A stretch of DNA of 64,000 nt from Ricordea florida (GCA_949710005.1 OX453272.1:5945673-6009672), one strand, 5' to 3'. Numbered from the stretch's first letter, positions 10,278 through 20,836 are shown. Program-made: numbers and translations. The notes: generated by a model from the sequence alone, not told the origin.

Positions 10278-10283
10278 AGATTT
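10273..10283 (+). promoter_or_regulatory. CTTAAAGATTT motif
   Basis: Overlaps the stop of the previous gene and lies 17 bp before the ATG at 10301. Confidence 0.5.
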
Positions 10284-10300
10284 TACATATTGATCAATAA

Positions 10301-10693
10301 ATGGCGACAATAGCAATGATGGTTGGTGGAGCTATATTAAATGCGACTACGTTCGTTGGTGGTTCGTATCTTGCAAAATATCTATCAGGTGATAACACAG
10401 ATGCGGAGCGAATACGACACGATAAGGCAATAGAAAAATATCAAAAAGATTATGCTACATACCAGGAAAATAGACAGAAACTCATTGATTGGTACTCTAA
10501 ACAGCTGGATTCTAAACACCAAGCTTCACAAAATATTAAGAATACAGATGAAGCTTTGAAATTGTATAGTCAGACACATGAACCAAAATTCTCTGATTAT
10601 TATAGACCTAGTAGCAATCAAAAGATGAGTGAAATGGTATATGTGGGTGGTGGTATGCTGGCATTAGGTTATATGGTTAGTAAATTCTTTTAG
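10301..10693 (+). CDS. E1 membrane protein, 130 aa
   Basis: Hydrophobic N-terminus (MMVGGAILNATTFVGGSYLA), a central charged helical region and a C-terminal hydrophobic segment (YVGGGMLALGYMVSKFF). No family recognised. Likely spans or anchors in a membrane at both ends. Confidence 0.55.
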   Translation: MATIAMMVGGAILNATTFVGGSYLAKYLSGDNTDAERIRHDKAIEKYQKDYATYQENRQKLIDWYSKQLDSKHQASQNIKNTDEALKLYSQTHEPKFSDYYRPSSNQKMSEMVYVGGGMLALGYMVSKFF

Positions 10694-10709
10694 TTAATTG
10701 TGTGACCAG

Positions 10710-10720
10710 TTTAAAGACTT
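10710..10720 (+). promoter_or_regulatory. TTTAAAGACTT motif
   Basis: 21 bp before the ATG at 10742. Confidence 0.5.
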
Positions 10721-10741
10721 CTTACAGACAAGTAAAAAATC

Positions 10742-10884
10742 ATGGCAGAAATACCAAATAAAGAAATTCCTTTTGAACCAGCTGATCTAGGTGATGATGA
10801 TAGTGAAAATATATCATTAAAAAGAATTACATCCACCACTCGTCAAACTAAAACTAGCGCAAAATTTAAAGAAACTTCATTTGG

Positions 10885-10927
<43 letters not shown>

Positions 10928-11959
10928 TCCCCACTGATTAAGGAAAGTAAAGAAGACAATAGGGCTCAAGCTTTAAAAAAGATAGAAGAGAAGTTCTACA
11001 ATTTCGACCCAATAAATTCACCATTCAGTGCAAGAATAGATGATGAGGGGGTATGGGTTAGATTGACTGATCAAGTTAACAATAGGGAGCATTTACTTAT
11101 TAACTTTAGGGGGGATTTGGTAGATTATGACCGACTTCCTTTGACAATCAAGAGAGCAATTGGTATGGATTCTCAGAGTCTTGTTATTAATAATAATAAA
11201 CTAATTGCTGATTTGAATGAAGATAATAAACAAATTAAGGATTTACGTAATGCACTAAATGGTTTAAGAGCAACCGTGGAAACAAATGATCTGGAGAGAC
11301 AACGTTATATTGCTAATGAAAAAGAGAAGCGTGAATTCATTGAGAAACAACAAGTAAAAATCGCGGAAAGTCAAAGCCTTTTGGATGCAGCTGTTAAACA
11401 GAATATAGAAGCTAAAATAAAGATTGAGAAACTTTCGAGTGAATTGAACCTATACAAAGATGAAATCGACAAAAATAAGAAGGGACTTTCTAATTTAAGA
11501 AAGGTAGAACAAAGTAGAGATCGTTTACTCTCCAGGGTTAATGAATTGGAAGAGCTATCCAAGAATAAAATAATTTCCAATCAAGAACAAATAAGCGATC
11601 TAGAGAGACAAAATGATGAAATACTTGATAAGATGCCTCTTCGTGATCGTGTGAAGGCTATCTTCAAAAAGTACGGTTTTACAGTCTTTGCCGTTGTTAG
11701 TGCTGTTGGTGTGGTTATTGGTGTTATCGTTTCTAATCTTTCTAAAGGTCTAACCAAATTGGGTAAAGGTGTTGGTAACGGGTTGAAAACGATTGGTAAA
11801 AAGATTGGTGAGATATTGCCTGGAATGGTTGGAGCTATCGTAAGCTTTCTGTTCAAGACTGCCGGTGAGGTTATTGGATTTTTAGGTAAGAACGCTTGGC
11901 TGTTGATAGTGGCTGTGGTTCTATATTTTGTGGAACAATTTAAAAAGAAGAGACGATAA
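10742..11959 (+). CDS. E1 coiled-coil membrane protein with poly-Asp tract
   Basis: 405 residues. An acidic N-terminus contains a run of Asp encoded by a GAT microsatellite at about 10887-10925. A globular part follows (FDPINSPFSARIDDEGVWV), then a long coiled coil (about residues 150-300) with heptad-like Leu spacing, and two C-terminal hydrophobic segments (FTVFAVVSAVGVVIGVIV and WLLIVAVVLYFVEQF). No enzymatic motif. It may be a tail-anchored virion or assembly protein. The next gene starts 12 bp later without a clear motif of its own. Confidence 0.6.
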
Positions 11960-11971
11960 GTAAAAAAAATA

Positions 11972-12370
11972 ATGAATGATACAACTTTTCTATCTATAAC
12001 TATGCTAACTCCTGAAACAAGAATTTATCTGGATCCACCCTTAACCAATGTAAAAGAGATACAAAATGCAGGTTTAGTTTACATTTCTAAAGCAACGTAT
12101 AAAAATCCTATGTACTTAATGTGTGATCTTATAGAGCCAAAGTCTTCATATTCCAATTGTTGTATACCTATCACCCTCAAAGGTGAAAATGTAGAACTTA
12201 AACCCTCACAAGTACTAGCTGTTATTCCATCTGATAAGAATCCTTGTTTAAAAGTTCCACAAACCAAAAATCCGGTCAACTACTTTACTTTGTGGATTTT
12301 AGATGAAAATGGAAGAAAGCCTAACTTAAATAACGAACCTATTAGAATTCATTTAAAGATTTCCTGTTGA
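11972..12370 (+). CDS. E1 beta-rich protein of unknown function
   Basis: 132 residues, predicted by eye to be mostly beta strands, with no transmembrane segment. Features include TPETRIYLDPPL and FTLWILDENGR. It sits only 12 bp after the coiled-coil gene, so the two may share a transcript. A minor capsid or spike role is possible but unproven. No family recognised. Confidence 0.5.
   Translation: MNDTTFLSITMLTPETRIYLDPPLTNVKEIQNAGLVYISKATYKNPMYLMCDLIEPKSSYSNCCIPITLKGENVELKPSQVLAVIPSDKNPCLKVPQTKNPVNYFTLWILDENGRKPNLNNEPIRIHLKISC
12352..12362 (+). promoter_or_regulatory. TTTAAAGATTT motif
   Basis: Lies inside the last codons of the previous gene, 18 bp before the ATG at 12381. Confidence 0.55.
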
Positions 12371-12380
12371 TCAGTAAAAT

Positions 12381-12977
12381 ATGGAAGAATACAATAGAAT
12401 TTATCCACAAGTGCCTATGAATGGAGACCCAAATAATTTCAGGCTTCAAAAATCGTGTGAAGTAGTACATAATCTTCAAAAGGAAATTAGACATTATGAG
12501 GATGTCAGTAAAAAATACAATAGAGCGAGGGGGATATTTACAAAAATCAGTGTTGGTAGCGGGGTGGTTTCAGTTATTTTATCTGCAAGTGGGCTGGGAA
12601 CCTCTCTTACTGGTTTTGGTGCTGCTGTTGGTATCCCATTGGGAGTGGTGGGAGGTATTTGTGGGGGAATATCAGTTGGATTCGGTGCGGCTTCTAAACG
12701 ACTTTCACATAAAGTTAGTAAACACGAACAGACAGTTTCTCTGGCAAAAGCAAAAGTAAACACCATTCACGATTTAGTTTCAAAGGCACTGAAAGATAAC
12801 GCTATCTCTGACCAAGAATTTTCTCTAATTTTAGCAGAGGTGGACAAGTTTGAAAAACTAAAACTCGAAATCCGTCAAAAAAACCGGAAAGATACAGAAA
12901 AAAACTTAAATATGAATCAGATAAGAACAGAGGTTCGTGCAGAAATTTTAAAGGAGCTAACCGGTCCCGAACGTTGA
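12381..12977 (+). CDS. E1 Gly-rich membrane protein
   Basis: 198 residues: an N-terminal helix, a long Gly/Val/Ser-rich hydrophobic hairpin (about residues 52-102), then an amphipathic helical C-terminus with AKVNTIHDLVSKAL and EVDKFEKLK. I have the impression that this architecture recurs in Polinton-like elements of cnidarians, but I cannot name its function. The hairpin suggests membrane insertion. Confidence 0.55.
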   Translation: MEEYNRIYPQVPMNGDPNNFRLQKSCEVVHNLQKEIRHYEDVSKKYNRARGIFTKISVGSGVVSVILSASGLGTSLTGFGAAVGIPLGVVGGICGGISVGFGAASKRLSHKVSKHEQTVSLAKAKVNTIHDLVSKALKDNAISDQEFSLILAEVDKFEKLKLEIRQKNRKDTEKNLNMNQIRTEVRAEILKELTGPER

Positions 12978-13045
12978 AATTTTCATTTGAGCGAACGCCT
13001 GTAGGATGGAATTATGAGGTTGGTATTAGAAAAGAACGGTGTTGA

Positions 13046-13056
13046 TTTAAAAGCAT
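13046..13056 (+). promoter_or_regulatory. TTTAAAAGCAT motif
   Basis: Weaker copy of the E1 motif, 24 bp before the ATG at 13081. Confidence 0.45.
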
Positions 13057-13080
13057 CTTATTCGAAACATAAAGAATAAA

Positions 13081-14627
13081 ATGTTACTCAATGATTTCAG
13101 AAATAGGTATCCAAAGGCTGATCTCAGTCATTTCGTATTTGTAGCCGATCAATATGGTGGTTACATTAGGTGGAAAGTTGATGGGACAACAATCATGTCT
13201 TATGATGACCCCACAGGCAAAACATGGACTGAAGACCTATCACCCCGTTTGAAAAGACTGTTATGGAAAGATTTAGGATTGGATGATGATGCATTGAGTT
13301 CATTCCCTAAGAGTTTAACTATTACAAAACGCTCTTACCCAATACCTGCCATTGATTTTGATGACTTTACAAGTAATATCACAAACATGCTTACCTCATT
13401 AGATATATACGTGTCTAATATGAAGAAATTCACCGCTAAGATGCGTAACATATTTGCATCCCAAGTTGTGACTTTCAAGTTTGGTAAACAGAGTAGAAAA
13501 TGGTTGAACGCACCCGATATGAATTATTGGCCTCAACAGCTGAACTTTGCAGTGTGGTGTGCGACCTCTGGATGTGGAATAAGTCCTTTCGAGAGTCTCA
13601 ACTATCCCAAAGTCGTGAGTAGCTTCATTAAGTTTCATATATATTTTACTATAAGACGAATACTGTATGAATTGAGTCTTCCCCTACCTGATGAACAACC
13701 CTTTGTAATCAACAACAACCCTTACAGCAAAGTCTCATATCAACGATTGTGTGCTGAATTTGGAATCTCAAAAAACTCTGACTTTAGATGGAAAGGTGGC
13801 CGAAATGGGGGTTTGGGAGATATATTCATCGATTATGGTGCAGGATATCATGGAGCTGGTGGTGGATATCAAAATGTACATATGGTAAGGAATTACGATG
13901 ATGAAGCTGATCAGTGGCCTGGTGAAGGTGGTAAATTCGCTGATGATGGTGGTAAGAAAGAAAAGGGTAATCTCATCTCATTCATCCGTAATGATGACTT
14001 TGCTGATTATAATATGCCTGGTTTATCCCAAAAAGTGGATATGGACTCACTAAAGCCGGTCTTGGTAGATTGAATCGATCTGCTGAATCTTTTGTTTACT
14101 GTATATTGGGGGCGCAAGTCAATACTAGAAACTCAATTTACGGTAATGGTGGTGGTGCGATCGAGACTCAACAAGAATTCTTAGCCCTGTTTGAAAGTAG
14201 TGTGATTGAGAATGACATTTCTAGTTCAATCCAAAGGTATCAATTAGCTGTTCAGGAAGCGAAATTACGGCTTGATTTAGCTATTGCTCCTGGTGTATGG
14301 CTAATGCCTTCTAATATGATAATCAACACTGAGAGTGTGAGTGGTTTTAATAACAAACTTATGAAAGCTACTGGTGATATGAAATTTGGAGTGAATAATT
14401 CCCTAAACACTGAAGCAAAACAGGTTGGAATAAATCATAACATGGGATCTTCAAAGTTAAAATTACCTCATAGAACTGAAACGAAACCAAAACCCTCAAC
14501 GAAAACAAACTCAACGCAAACAGACTCAACGAAACACGAAAATAATATAGACTCAACGCAACATGAAAAGAATATATTAGCATTTATAGTTGTCGCTGGT
14601 GGATTAGCGTGGTATCTATTTCAGTAG
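13081..14627 (+). pseudogene. E1 large late (structural?) protein, frameshifted
   Basis: Two frames appear to form one gene. The first (13081-14073) begins MLLNDFRNRYPKADLSHFVF and carries an SRKWLNAPDMNYWPQQLNFA segment and a Gly-rich region. The second has no ATG where it starts. It continues with ESFVYCILGAQVNTRNSIYG, then IAPGVWLMPS and a C-terminal transmembrane segment (ILAFIVVAGGLAWYLF). The switch falls between about 14031 and 14069, near an A run. The function is unknown; size and late position suggest a virion component. Confidence 0.6.
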
Positions 14628-14698
14628 TTCATGAGTATTTCACGTGATTATGATTGTGTGTAAATTTTGTTATGTAACACTGACTTGCGTTATATAAC

Positions 14699-15163
14699 TT
14701 AATGTTTTTGTTGTGTATCTTGTGTTTCGTGACATTCTTTACATTGCGCCTTATGTCTGTTGTGTTCACATATTTGAGATCCTCCGCACTCTCTACAATA
14801 CGCCTTCTGTCTGTTGTGTTTGCATATTTGAGATCCTCCACAATCCTTACAGAAATATTTAATCTTTCCATGAATACATTGCCTCTTCTGTCTGTTGTGT
14901 TCATATTTTTTATATCCTCCACACTCTTTACAGCACTCCTTATTTCTGTTGTGTTCACATATTTGAGATCCTCCACACGCTTTACAGTATGCCTTACGTC
15001 TGTTGTGTTCACATATTTGAGATCCTCCACAATCCATACAGAAATATTTAATCTTTCCATGAATACACTTATATTTATTCATGTTAGTGACTTTTGGTTT
15101 GGACTCACTAATACCCCGCTCTTGGGCAAGTTGTTTCATTTGTCTCACTGTCTGGTTCTCCAT
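14699..15163 (-). CDS. E1 Cys/His-rich repeat protein (zinc-ribbon-like repeats)
   Basis: 154 residues from the ATG at 15163. The first residues (MENQTVRQMKQLAQERGI) are encoded in the terminal repeat and equal those of the polymerase gene. After that come about five CxxCGG units with ICEHNR linkers, such as CGGSQICEHNRRKAYC, consistent with a string of metal-binding loops. Similar C-x2-C-GG-S-x-ICEH repeats are known from giant-virus genomes. That link is from memory and not checked. Role unknown. Confidence 0.7.
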   Translation of the reverse strand: MENQTVRQMKQLAQERGISESKPKVTNMNKYKCIHGKIKYFCMDCGGSQICEHNRRKAYCKACGGSQICEHNRNKECCKECGGYKKYEHNRQKRQCIHGKIKYFCKDCGGSQICKHNRQKAYCRECGGSQICEHNRHKAQCKECHETQDTQQKH

Positions 15164-15399
15164 CTTTATTACTGTATACACAAATCTTTAAATCATTTTT
15201 CAAATTTTTATTTAATTTGTATTAGAGATTTTAACAGAGATTTTTTTAATTTTTTTAATTTTGCGCTCGTATTATTTTTTTAATTTTTTTTAATTTTGCG
15301 CTCGTATTATTTTTTTAATTTTTTTTAATTTTACGCTCGTATTATTTTTTTAATTTTTTTTTTTAATTTTGCGCTCGTTCCCTCTTTTTACATCTCTCT
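15109..15399 (-). repeat. E1 right terminal inverted repeat
   Basis: Inverted copy of 1883-2137, longer (291 versus 255 bp) because it has four ACGAGCG-containing AT-rich units instead of three. It carries the same promoter motif and the same first codons, which here begin the Cys-rich repeat gene. Confidence 0.9.
15182..15192 (-). promoter_or_regulatory. TTTAAAGATTT motif, right terminal repeat
   Basis: Mirror copy of 2054-2064, serving the Cys-rich repeat gene on the minus strand. Confidence 0.6.
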
Positions 15400-16072
15400 C
15401 CTTTGGGTACGTCATCGGATTCAAAAGTTCATGGATTCTACCGGGTTCGGCGTCCACACGATATCGGATTCATATCGTATTCAAACGTTTCCACTCTGGA
15501 GAGCGGATTCAAATGTTTGCGGATTCGGTAGTCGGATTCACCGGATACGTGTGGACGAAAGGTGCATCCGTAAAGAAAAGTTTGCGGATTCAAATGTATC
15601 CGGATCAGTGTGAACGGGGCCTTAATTTCTGTTCAGTCCTTGAATCATTCAATAAGATTATACTCAATTTCACAGACAACCGGAGACTTCTATAAAAGAT
15701 AGACGTGACTGACTCAAAAACATTGCAATTTAATAATGCTGCTTTTAGATTATTACTGATTTGAACGTTATTTAAAATCACTGAAGTTCTGTATGTGCCA
15801 GAAAATGGCAGCAAAATATTCAGTATTCTACTCACCAAACACGGAAATCTTTGGTTCATTCGCGATGAAACGCCGAAAGCAACACACTCAAGAAATACAT
15901 GTCGATGCAAGCAGATAAACATACTTCGCTATGAATAATTTGTGCATCTACCCGTCCGCTTCCCTGGCCTATGGTTAAACATGAATTGTTATGCAAAATT
16001 CTGTTCAACGAACGCCATTTGAAATATGCATAATTAAAAGTTGATATTTAATCGAATGATTTTAAAAAGCAG
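15400..16072. repeat. flank with GGATTCAAA-rich dispersed repeat, no gene
   Basis: About 15410-15620 has repeated GGATTCAAA/GGATTC and GTGTGGACG motifs and ends near GTGTGAACGGGGCC. This looks like a fragment of a non-autonomous DNA transposon. The rest is AT-rich with no gene that I can support. Confidence 0.45.
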
Positions 16073-16081
16073 GAGTACCGG

Positions 16082-17346
16082 CAACCTCGTTCCCAGGGTC
16101 CTCTCTCTTCCTCCCTCGAGAAAGTACCCTGGTTGCGGCTGGTCACGTTACTGCTAGATTTTTGCAGATTCCAGAGATATGATGGAAGGGAGGGGCTGGA
16201 AAGTTAAAGTTTGTCTCAGCGCTGAACTTGCTTACTGAGCACATTAGGGAGTGGAATTTGCAGCCCTCCTGTTGTGGATCTGCTGATCACAGCGAAGGCA
16301 TTGACAAATTCAATATAGGAGTTCATTGTGTTTATTGTTCGGCTAAAAGGTTAGCTCTGCATTTAGCTGAATTTTCGCCGTCGATAGTTGAACGGTCTTT
16401 AGAATTTGTGGCAGTGAAAAAATCTGAACTTGGAAATGACGACCACCACAACAAGTGGACCGCGCGGTGAATTTAATTTCTTTCATTCGGCGAAATCATA
16501 ACGAGGGTATTTACTCGATCCGTTAGAGTTAAATACGTTGTATGGTCGCCTACAAAGTTAGTTTTGATTTTGATTGAATTTCTCTCACCGAAAGTTTGAC
16601 GGTCATTCCATTCTCTTGCGGCGAAAACATTTTACGAAGAACTTGATATCAACAACATCGGCGCGCTGAATATTATAGCTTGATTTAGCTTAAGCAATCG
16701 GCAAAATCACAACGGCGGCATTAATGCATTCGTTTAGAGTTTGGTACGTCCAGTGTTTGGCCTAGAGACGAACTGAATTTGATAGAGTTCATCCAATCGA
16801 AAGTTGGTCATTCGATCCTGTTGCAGTGAAATATTCTATGAAGAACTATGACAACAACGACATCGGCCGCGCGTTTCCAAAATCCAACGGCTTTCGTTTC
16901 AAAGCTGCCTAGCAATAAGTCCAATTTTCGGTCGAGAAACTAGCTTCTCATTAAACTGAATGTAACCCATCGAAAATTTGTCGACGATTATTAATTCTAG
17001 TTCTGTGAAAAACTGATGAAAATAATCCGAAGCAGGCTGTCGACGGTTAATTTGAAAAGTAGTGAAAAATACGCAAACGTTCCTCTCAATCAACATCTCA
17101 TACTTATAGAAGTTCAGATAGAAACGAGGCACCGGTCAGGCAGGATCTCTGACAAATAACTTGCTTAATTTTTAAAATAACGTCTGTAAGGCAGCGCAAC
17201 TTTCACCTCCAGGAACAGTGTTGACAAAAATTAAGTAAAACACCCACCCTCGGTGCGGATTTAATTTGTATACATAGGCACGTGACCAGCCGCAACCAGG
17301 GTACTTTCTCGAGGGAGGAAGAGAGAGGACCCTGGGAACGAGGTTG
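16082..17346. mobile_element. non-autonomous DNA transposon (MULE-like), 67-bp inverted repeats
   Basis: The 67-bp terminal inverted repeats (16082-16148 and 17280-17346) begin CAACCTCGTTCCCAGGG. The 9-bp GAGTACCGG flanks both sides (16073-16081 and 17347-17355), a clean target-site duplication. The interior holds degenerate repeats of roughly 200-250 bp sharing GAAGAACT and ACATCGGC blocks, and no transposase. A 9-bp duplication suggests Mutator-like ancestry, which is inference. Confidence 0.8.
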
Positions 17347-17355
17347 GAGTACCGG

Positions 17356-19730
17356 CGGTGTGTTCAGTGTGACGTATCGAGCCAAACAAATTTTCATACA
17401 AATTATCCAATCACGATTGAGTATCTAAACAATAGAATCTCTACAAATGTTTGATATTTCGCTTAAAATGCATGTAATTTGTTCTACAACTGTACAAAAC
17501 ATATCAAGATTGAAAAATAATCATCATAGTCGGTAGAAACTCGCCACAAATCCGTTGTTCAGCGTCAAAAACAGTCAGACATTCCAAATTTGTATGAAGA
17601 TTTAATTGGATGCCCTTGGTTGGAGTAGCCCGTACACTGTAAATGTCAGTAATGTATTATGGGTAGGTGGCGAAGAAACAAAATTTATCCTCGAATGCTG
17701 AAAAATACTTTACAAGTAAGCGAATCGACGGAATGAGATATTCTTCAACGTGAAAAGAGAGCTTCAGAAGACACTAGACACGAGTATAGAAACGAACGCC
17801 AGCTCCGACGAAGGGCTAACGCTCGAAACGTCAGCACCTCCCTTTTACCTTACGGTGGTATAACTTACTTAATCAACTCGTTTGATTTAGCCAATTTCAC
17901 GAGTATAGAAACGTTGAGTCGGTGAATTATGCCGTTTTTAAATCTGTACATCCAGTCATGTCAAACCCGTGTAATATCAACTGCGTCTGATTTTCCACCT
18001 GGTTGCATTGTGCACTTTTCCTTTTACTCTCATGCGGAGAGAAATTTCGTATCTCCAAGCGACCAGGTATTTTTGTTTTCCTTTTTTGTGTAGAATTTAG
18101 TACTAAACCGAATGATAGCAAATAAAATCGTTATTTCGCCAGTAAAATATCACACATTTGTCACGACATTTTTTATCGGTCATTTTTATCTCCAAGCGAC
18201 GGTGCAATTTTGTCTTTACTGCATAAGGAAATCATTAAAGAATATAAGCGAGTGATAAAAACAATATTTTGCGAATTATTCCAAACTTGCCGGTTTGCGG
18301 TTATCCGTTTTTCCACTCGATATCAAGGGTATATCACATGTGAAAGATGTACTCAAACTTAATTTGATTTTGAACATCGACGTTGAGAAAACAAATCTCA
18401 GCTTAGGTCTGCCGGGGTCCTTAACCTAACCAGTCCCTCGTCATGTTTCTCTTGACCAAACACATGACAGTTTCTGTAGCTCTTCGATTGACTATATGCT
18501 ACGTAAGGTAGTCCGCTTGTATCACGTCATGTGGAGTCTACATTATAGAATTGACTTGATACTTCAATACCAGCCGGACAAAGTTCATTATGCAAATTGA
18601 CTCAGTAAAATTTATTCTGAATCTCACCATTAAGTCATTCCAGATTGTATATTGCTGAGCGCCTTAAACAACCTGAAGAGCATAAGTGCATCGTAGTCAA
18701 AAATTTGTATACAAAGCATGATACATGTAGGGAAAACAGTTGAACCTAAGTAATGTTTACGCTTCGTCATTCCTTTTTACAATTACTTGAGTGCAAAACT
18801 CCTTAACAGCTGAATGTTTTGTCAAAACTCACCCGCCCAAATTTTGGCGCCATTCCTTGGAAAGAGATGTTTTTAACACCAAGAAGAATTTGGTCTGTTC
18901 GGATATCTTAGCTTAAAATTGGAATGTTCGAAAAATTTTAGAGCATATCTTCGTTTCAGAAATAATTAGCTGGACAGCACCTAAAAACTTCCCAACGAAC
19001 TATTTGCTTATACGCAATTAATTGCTAGGTGACCTCTTTAAGTGCTAAAAAGTGCAAAAATGTCCTTTCCGAAAACATAAGGGACTGCCTTTCCCTTGTT
19101 GCAAATCTTTTAGATGATGTTTTAGGGACTGAAAATCTATTCAGATACACGGCTCGAAAATCCGAGAGCTTGTAACAAAAACAACAACTTTATTTTTACC
19201 CTAATAAATTACAAGAAAGAGAATATATATAGTATAAATAAATAAATAAATAAGTAATTTAGGGTCTGGCTGCCTGAAATAACTGTAGCCGTGAGTTAAA
19301 AAGGGCAGGCAGCCAGTGTTACAATTATGTAATACAAATTTAGGTCGGCTTGTGTGTTCGATATTCGAAAATTCTGGCTCATCTTACTTCCGAACGGATT
19401 TTTACCGAAAATAATCTTTAGGTGCCTTTGCCTCTTGCCCATGAAAGATACTTAGCATTTAAATTTATCTTATCAGTGCTCTTAGCTCAAAGTTAAGATT
19501 ACAATACAATAAAATGCAATACGCTACACAGCAATATGCTACTTTTCTGTCAAAGCCGGTATTTTGATCCCATTGTCCCCGTTGATGTTGTTAGGGTTAA
19601 ATCTTGTGTGGATTGCTTCTTTTACCTTTGGGAGTAAACTCCCTGTTTATCAAAAACTAAACGAAACTATTAATCTGTAAATATGTGCATTTCCAATAAG
19701 TGAAGATAACATCGAAAATGAATTTCAATC
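17356..19730. other. intergenic, no gene recognised
   Basis: AT-rich sequence. A Penelope-associated repeat copy lies at 17805-17905. Otherwise no reading frame, RNA gene or transposon end that I can support. It includes a short (AATA) run near 19238-19255. Confidence 0.4.
17805..17905 (+). repeat. Penelope-associated repeat fragment
   Basis: Contains CGACGAAGGGCTAACGCTCG followed by a CAGCACCTCCC motif and an ACTTACTTAATCAACTCG tail. It closely matches one arm of the palindrome at 27991-28195 and resembles copies near 32895 and 35950. Confidence 0.6.
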
Positions 19731-19759
19731 GTCATGAGTTGTATATCATACAATGAAGA

Positions 19760-20836
19760 TTACTTGTTCTTGTCTTGGCGTTCACCATTCCTCAAGAAAA
19801 AACACAAAACAATTAAAACATTCCCCATCAAAACTAACACTGTGATTCCGACAGTGTTTAGGAAAGTAGCTGCCAATTCCCCATCTGTTAATTTGCCTCT
19901 TTGGAACAACACCAGTTCCAACATGCTTACACCGTAGTCGGTTGACAACAATGAGCATATGTGCATTAAATTGTGGCTGTTGAATATCAGATCAAAGCTG
20001 CCAGGCCAAAACTTCTCCGGAATCCTTGAAGCGTAGAAAAACCCGCCCAGAAACAGGTACAGTGCATGATATGTAAAGTACTTTATTAGTTTGTCGTCTG
20101 CGGTGTCCCAGAATAGAGTCGCACTTGCTGTGTATGGTAACGTGGCAAAAAACCAGGTGACGAATGGAGGAACAACGCGCATGCGCACGCTGAACGGTGA
20201 TTCATCTTGTCGTGTTTTGCAAAAGAAGTATGTTCCAAACAGAGACAAAAAGGCTGTGAATCCCAGGTAACAGGCCGGACTCTCAAAAATGTGCCATAGA
20301 ATTTTGCTTGAACGAAAGTAGAAGAAAAACGAATTCCCAGATGTAAACGCATAAAAGCTAATGGCTGCATAGTCAAATAAAAAGCAGGTTGTATAAAATC
20401 GCGCTGAAATCGAGTTGAACGTGTGCGCTGCGGCGCTCGTGAGATACATCACCAAACTGCCAAGACCAGACGATAGCAGCGGATAAAACATGGGTTCAGC
20501 ATACCAACTCGAAGAAACTGTCACGATAGACATGAAACGCCAGAATAGGTATGCAAATGACAAACTGTGACTCCAAATATTCACTGTTTCGTTGGACACT
20601 TCAAAAACGCTCTGTAAACATTGCCAGGCGGTGATATAGGGCTTACGGTATCCCGAGAGAATGTAAGCCTCGCGGAAGGTTCGGGGAACGTCATGGTATT
20701 GAAACGTTCCCGAGCCATTAATACAGCGCTTATCGCATTTTCCCGAGGAATGGCCGTTTATCATAGACATAACTTGTCTCCTCTTGATTGATCGGCTATC
20801 CCACCGGCTCAAGAACTCTGCATTGTTATTCTCCAT
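19760..20836 (-). CDS. PAQR-family membrane receptor (mPR-like)
   Basis: 358 residues, intronless, seven transmembrane segments. Family marks: PRTFREAYILSGYRKP and NIWSHSLSF at the first membrane entry, AAAHTFNS (first metal His), FDYAAISFYAF (metal-site Asp) and SHNLMHICSL (His pair). These fit the zinc-binding PAQR/CREST fold of membrane progestin and adiponectin receptor relatives. Similarity of NIWSH and the C-terminal layout to PAQR5/7/8 suggests the progestin-receptor branch, but the ligand cannot be assigned. The frame is complete. Confidence 0.9.
   Translation of the reverse strand: MENNNAEFLSRWDSRSIKRRQVMSMINGHSSGKCDKRCINGSGTFQYHDVPRTFREAYILSGYRKPYITAWQCLQSVFEVSNETVNIWSHSLSFAYLFWRFMSIVTVSSSWYAEPMFYPLLSSGLGSLVMYLTSAAAHTFNSISARFYTTCFLFDYAAISFYAFTSGNSFFFYFRSSKILWHIFESPACYLGFTAFLSLFGTYFFCKTRQDESPFSVRMRVVPPFVTWFFATLPYTASATLFWDTADDKLIKYFTYHALYLFLGGFFYASRIPEKFWPGSFDLIFNSHNLMHICSLLSTDYGVSMLELVLFQRGKLTDGELAATFLNTVGITVLVLMGNVLIVLCFFLRNGERQDKNK

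Larger units (their letters stand above)
1883..15399. mobile_element. Polinton/Maverick (adintovirus-like) element E1
   Basis: A 13.5-kb element bounded by inverted repeats that start AGAGAGATG. It carries protein-primed PolB, a retroviral-type integrase, a capsid-like protein, a packaging ATPase and a run of small late-type genes, the hallmark set of Polintons and adintoviruses. Integrase and the last gene are on the minus strand, the rest on the plus strand. The flanking CCTTT is 5 bp, where 6 bp is usual. Stops or frameshifts in four genes suggest it is no longer autonomous. No adenain-like protease was found. Confidence 0.9.

Noticed and set aside
14023-14040. Programmed -1 frameshift in the 13081-14627 gene
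   Set aside because: The A run does not form a canonical slippery heptamer in the zero frame, so decay is more likely.
14702-15283. Plus-strand 193-codon frame at the right end of E1
   Set aside because: It is antisense to the Cys-rich repeat gene; its repeats are the complement of that gene's repeats.
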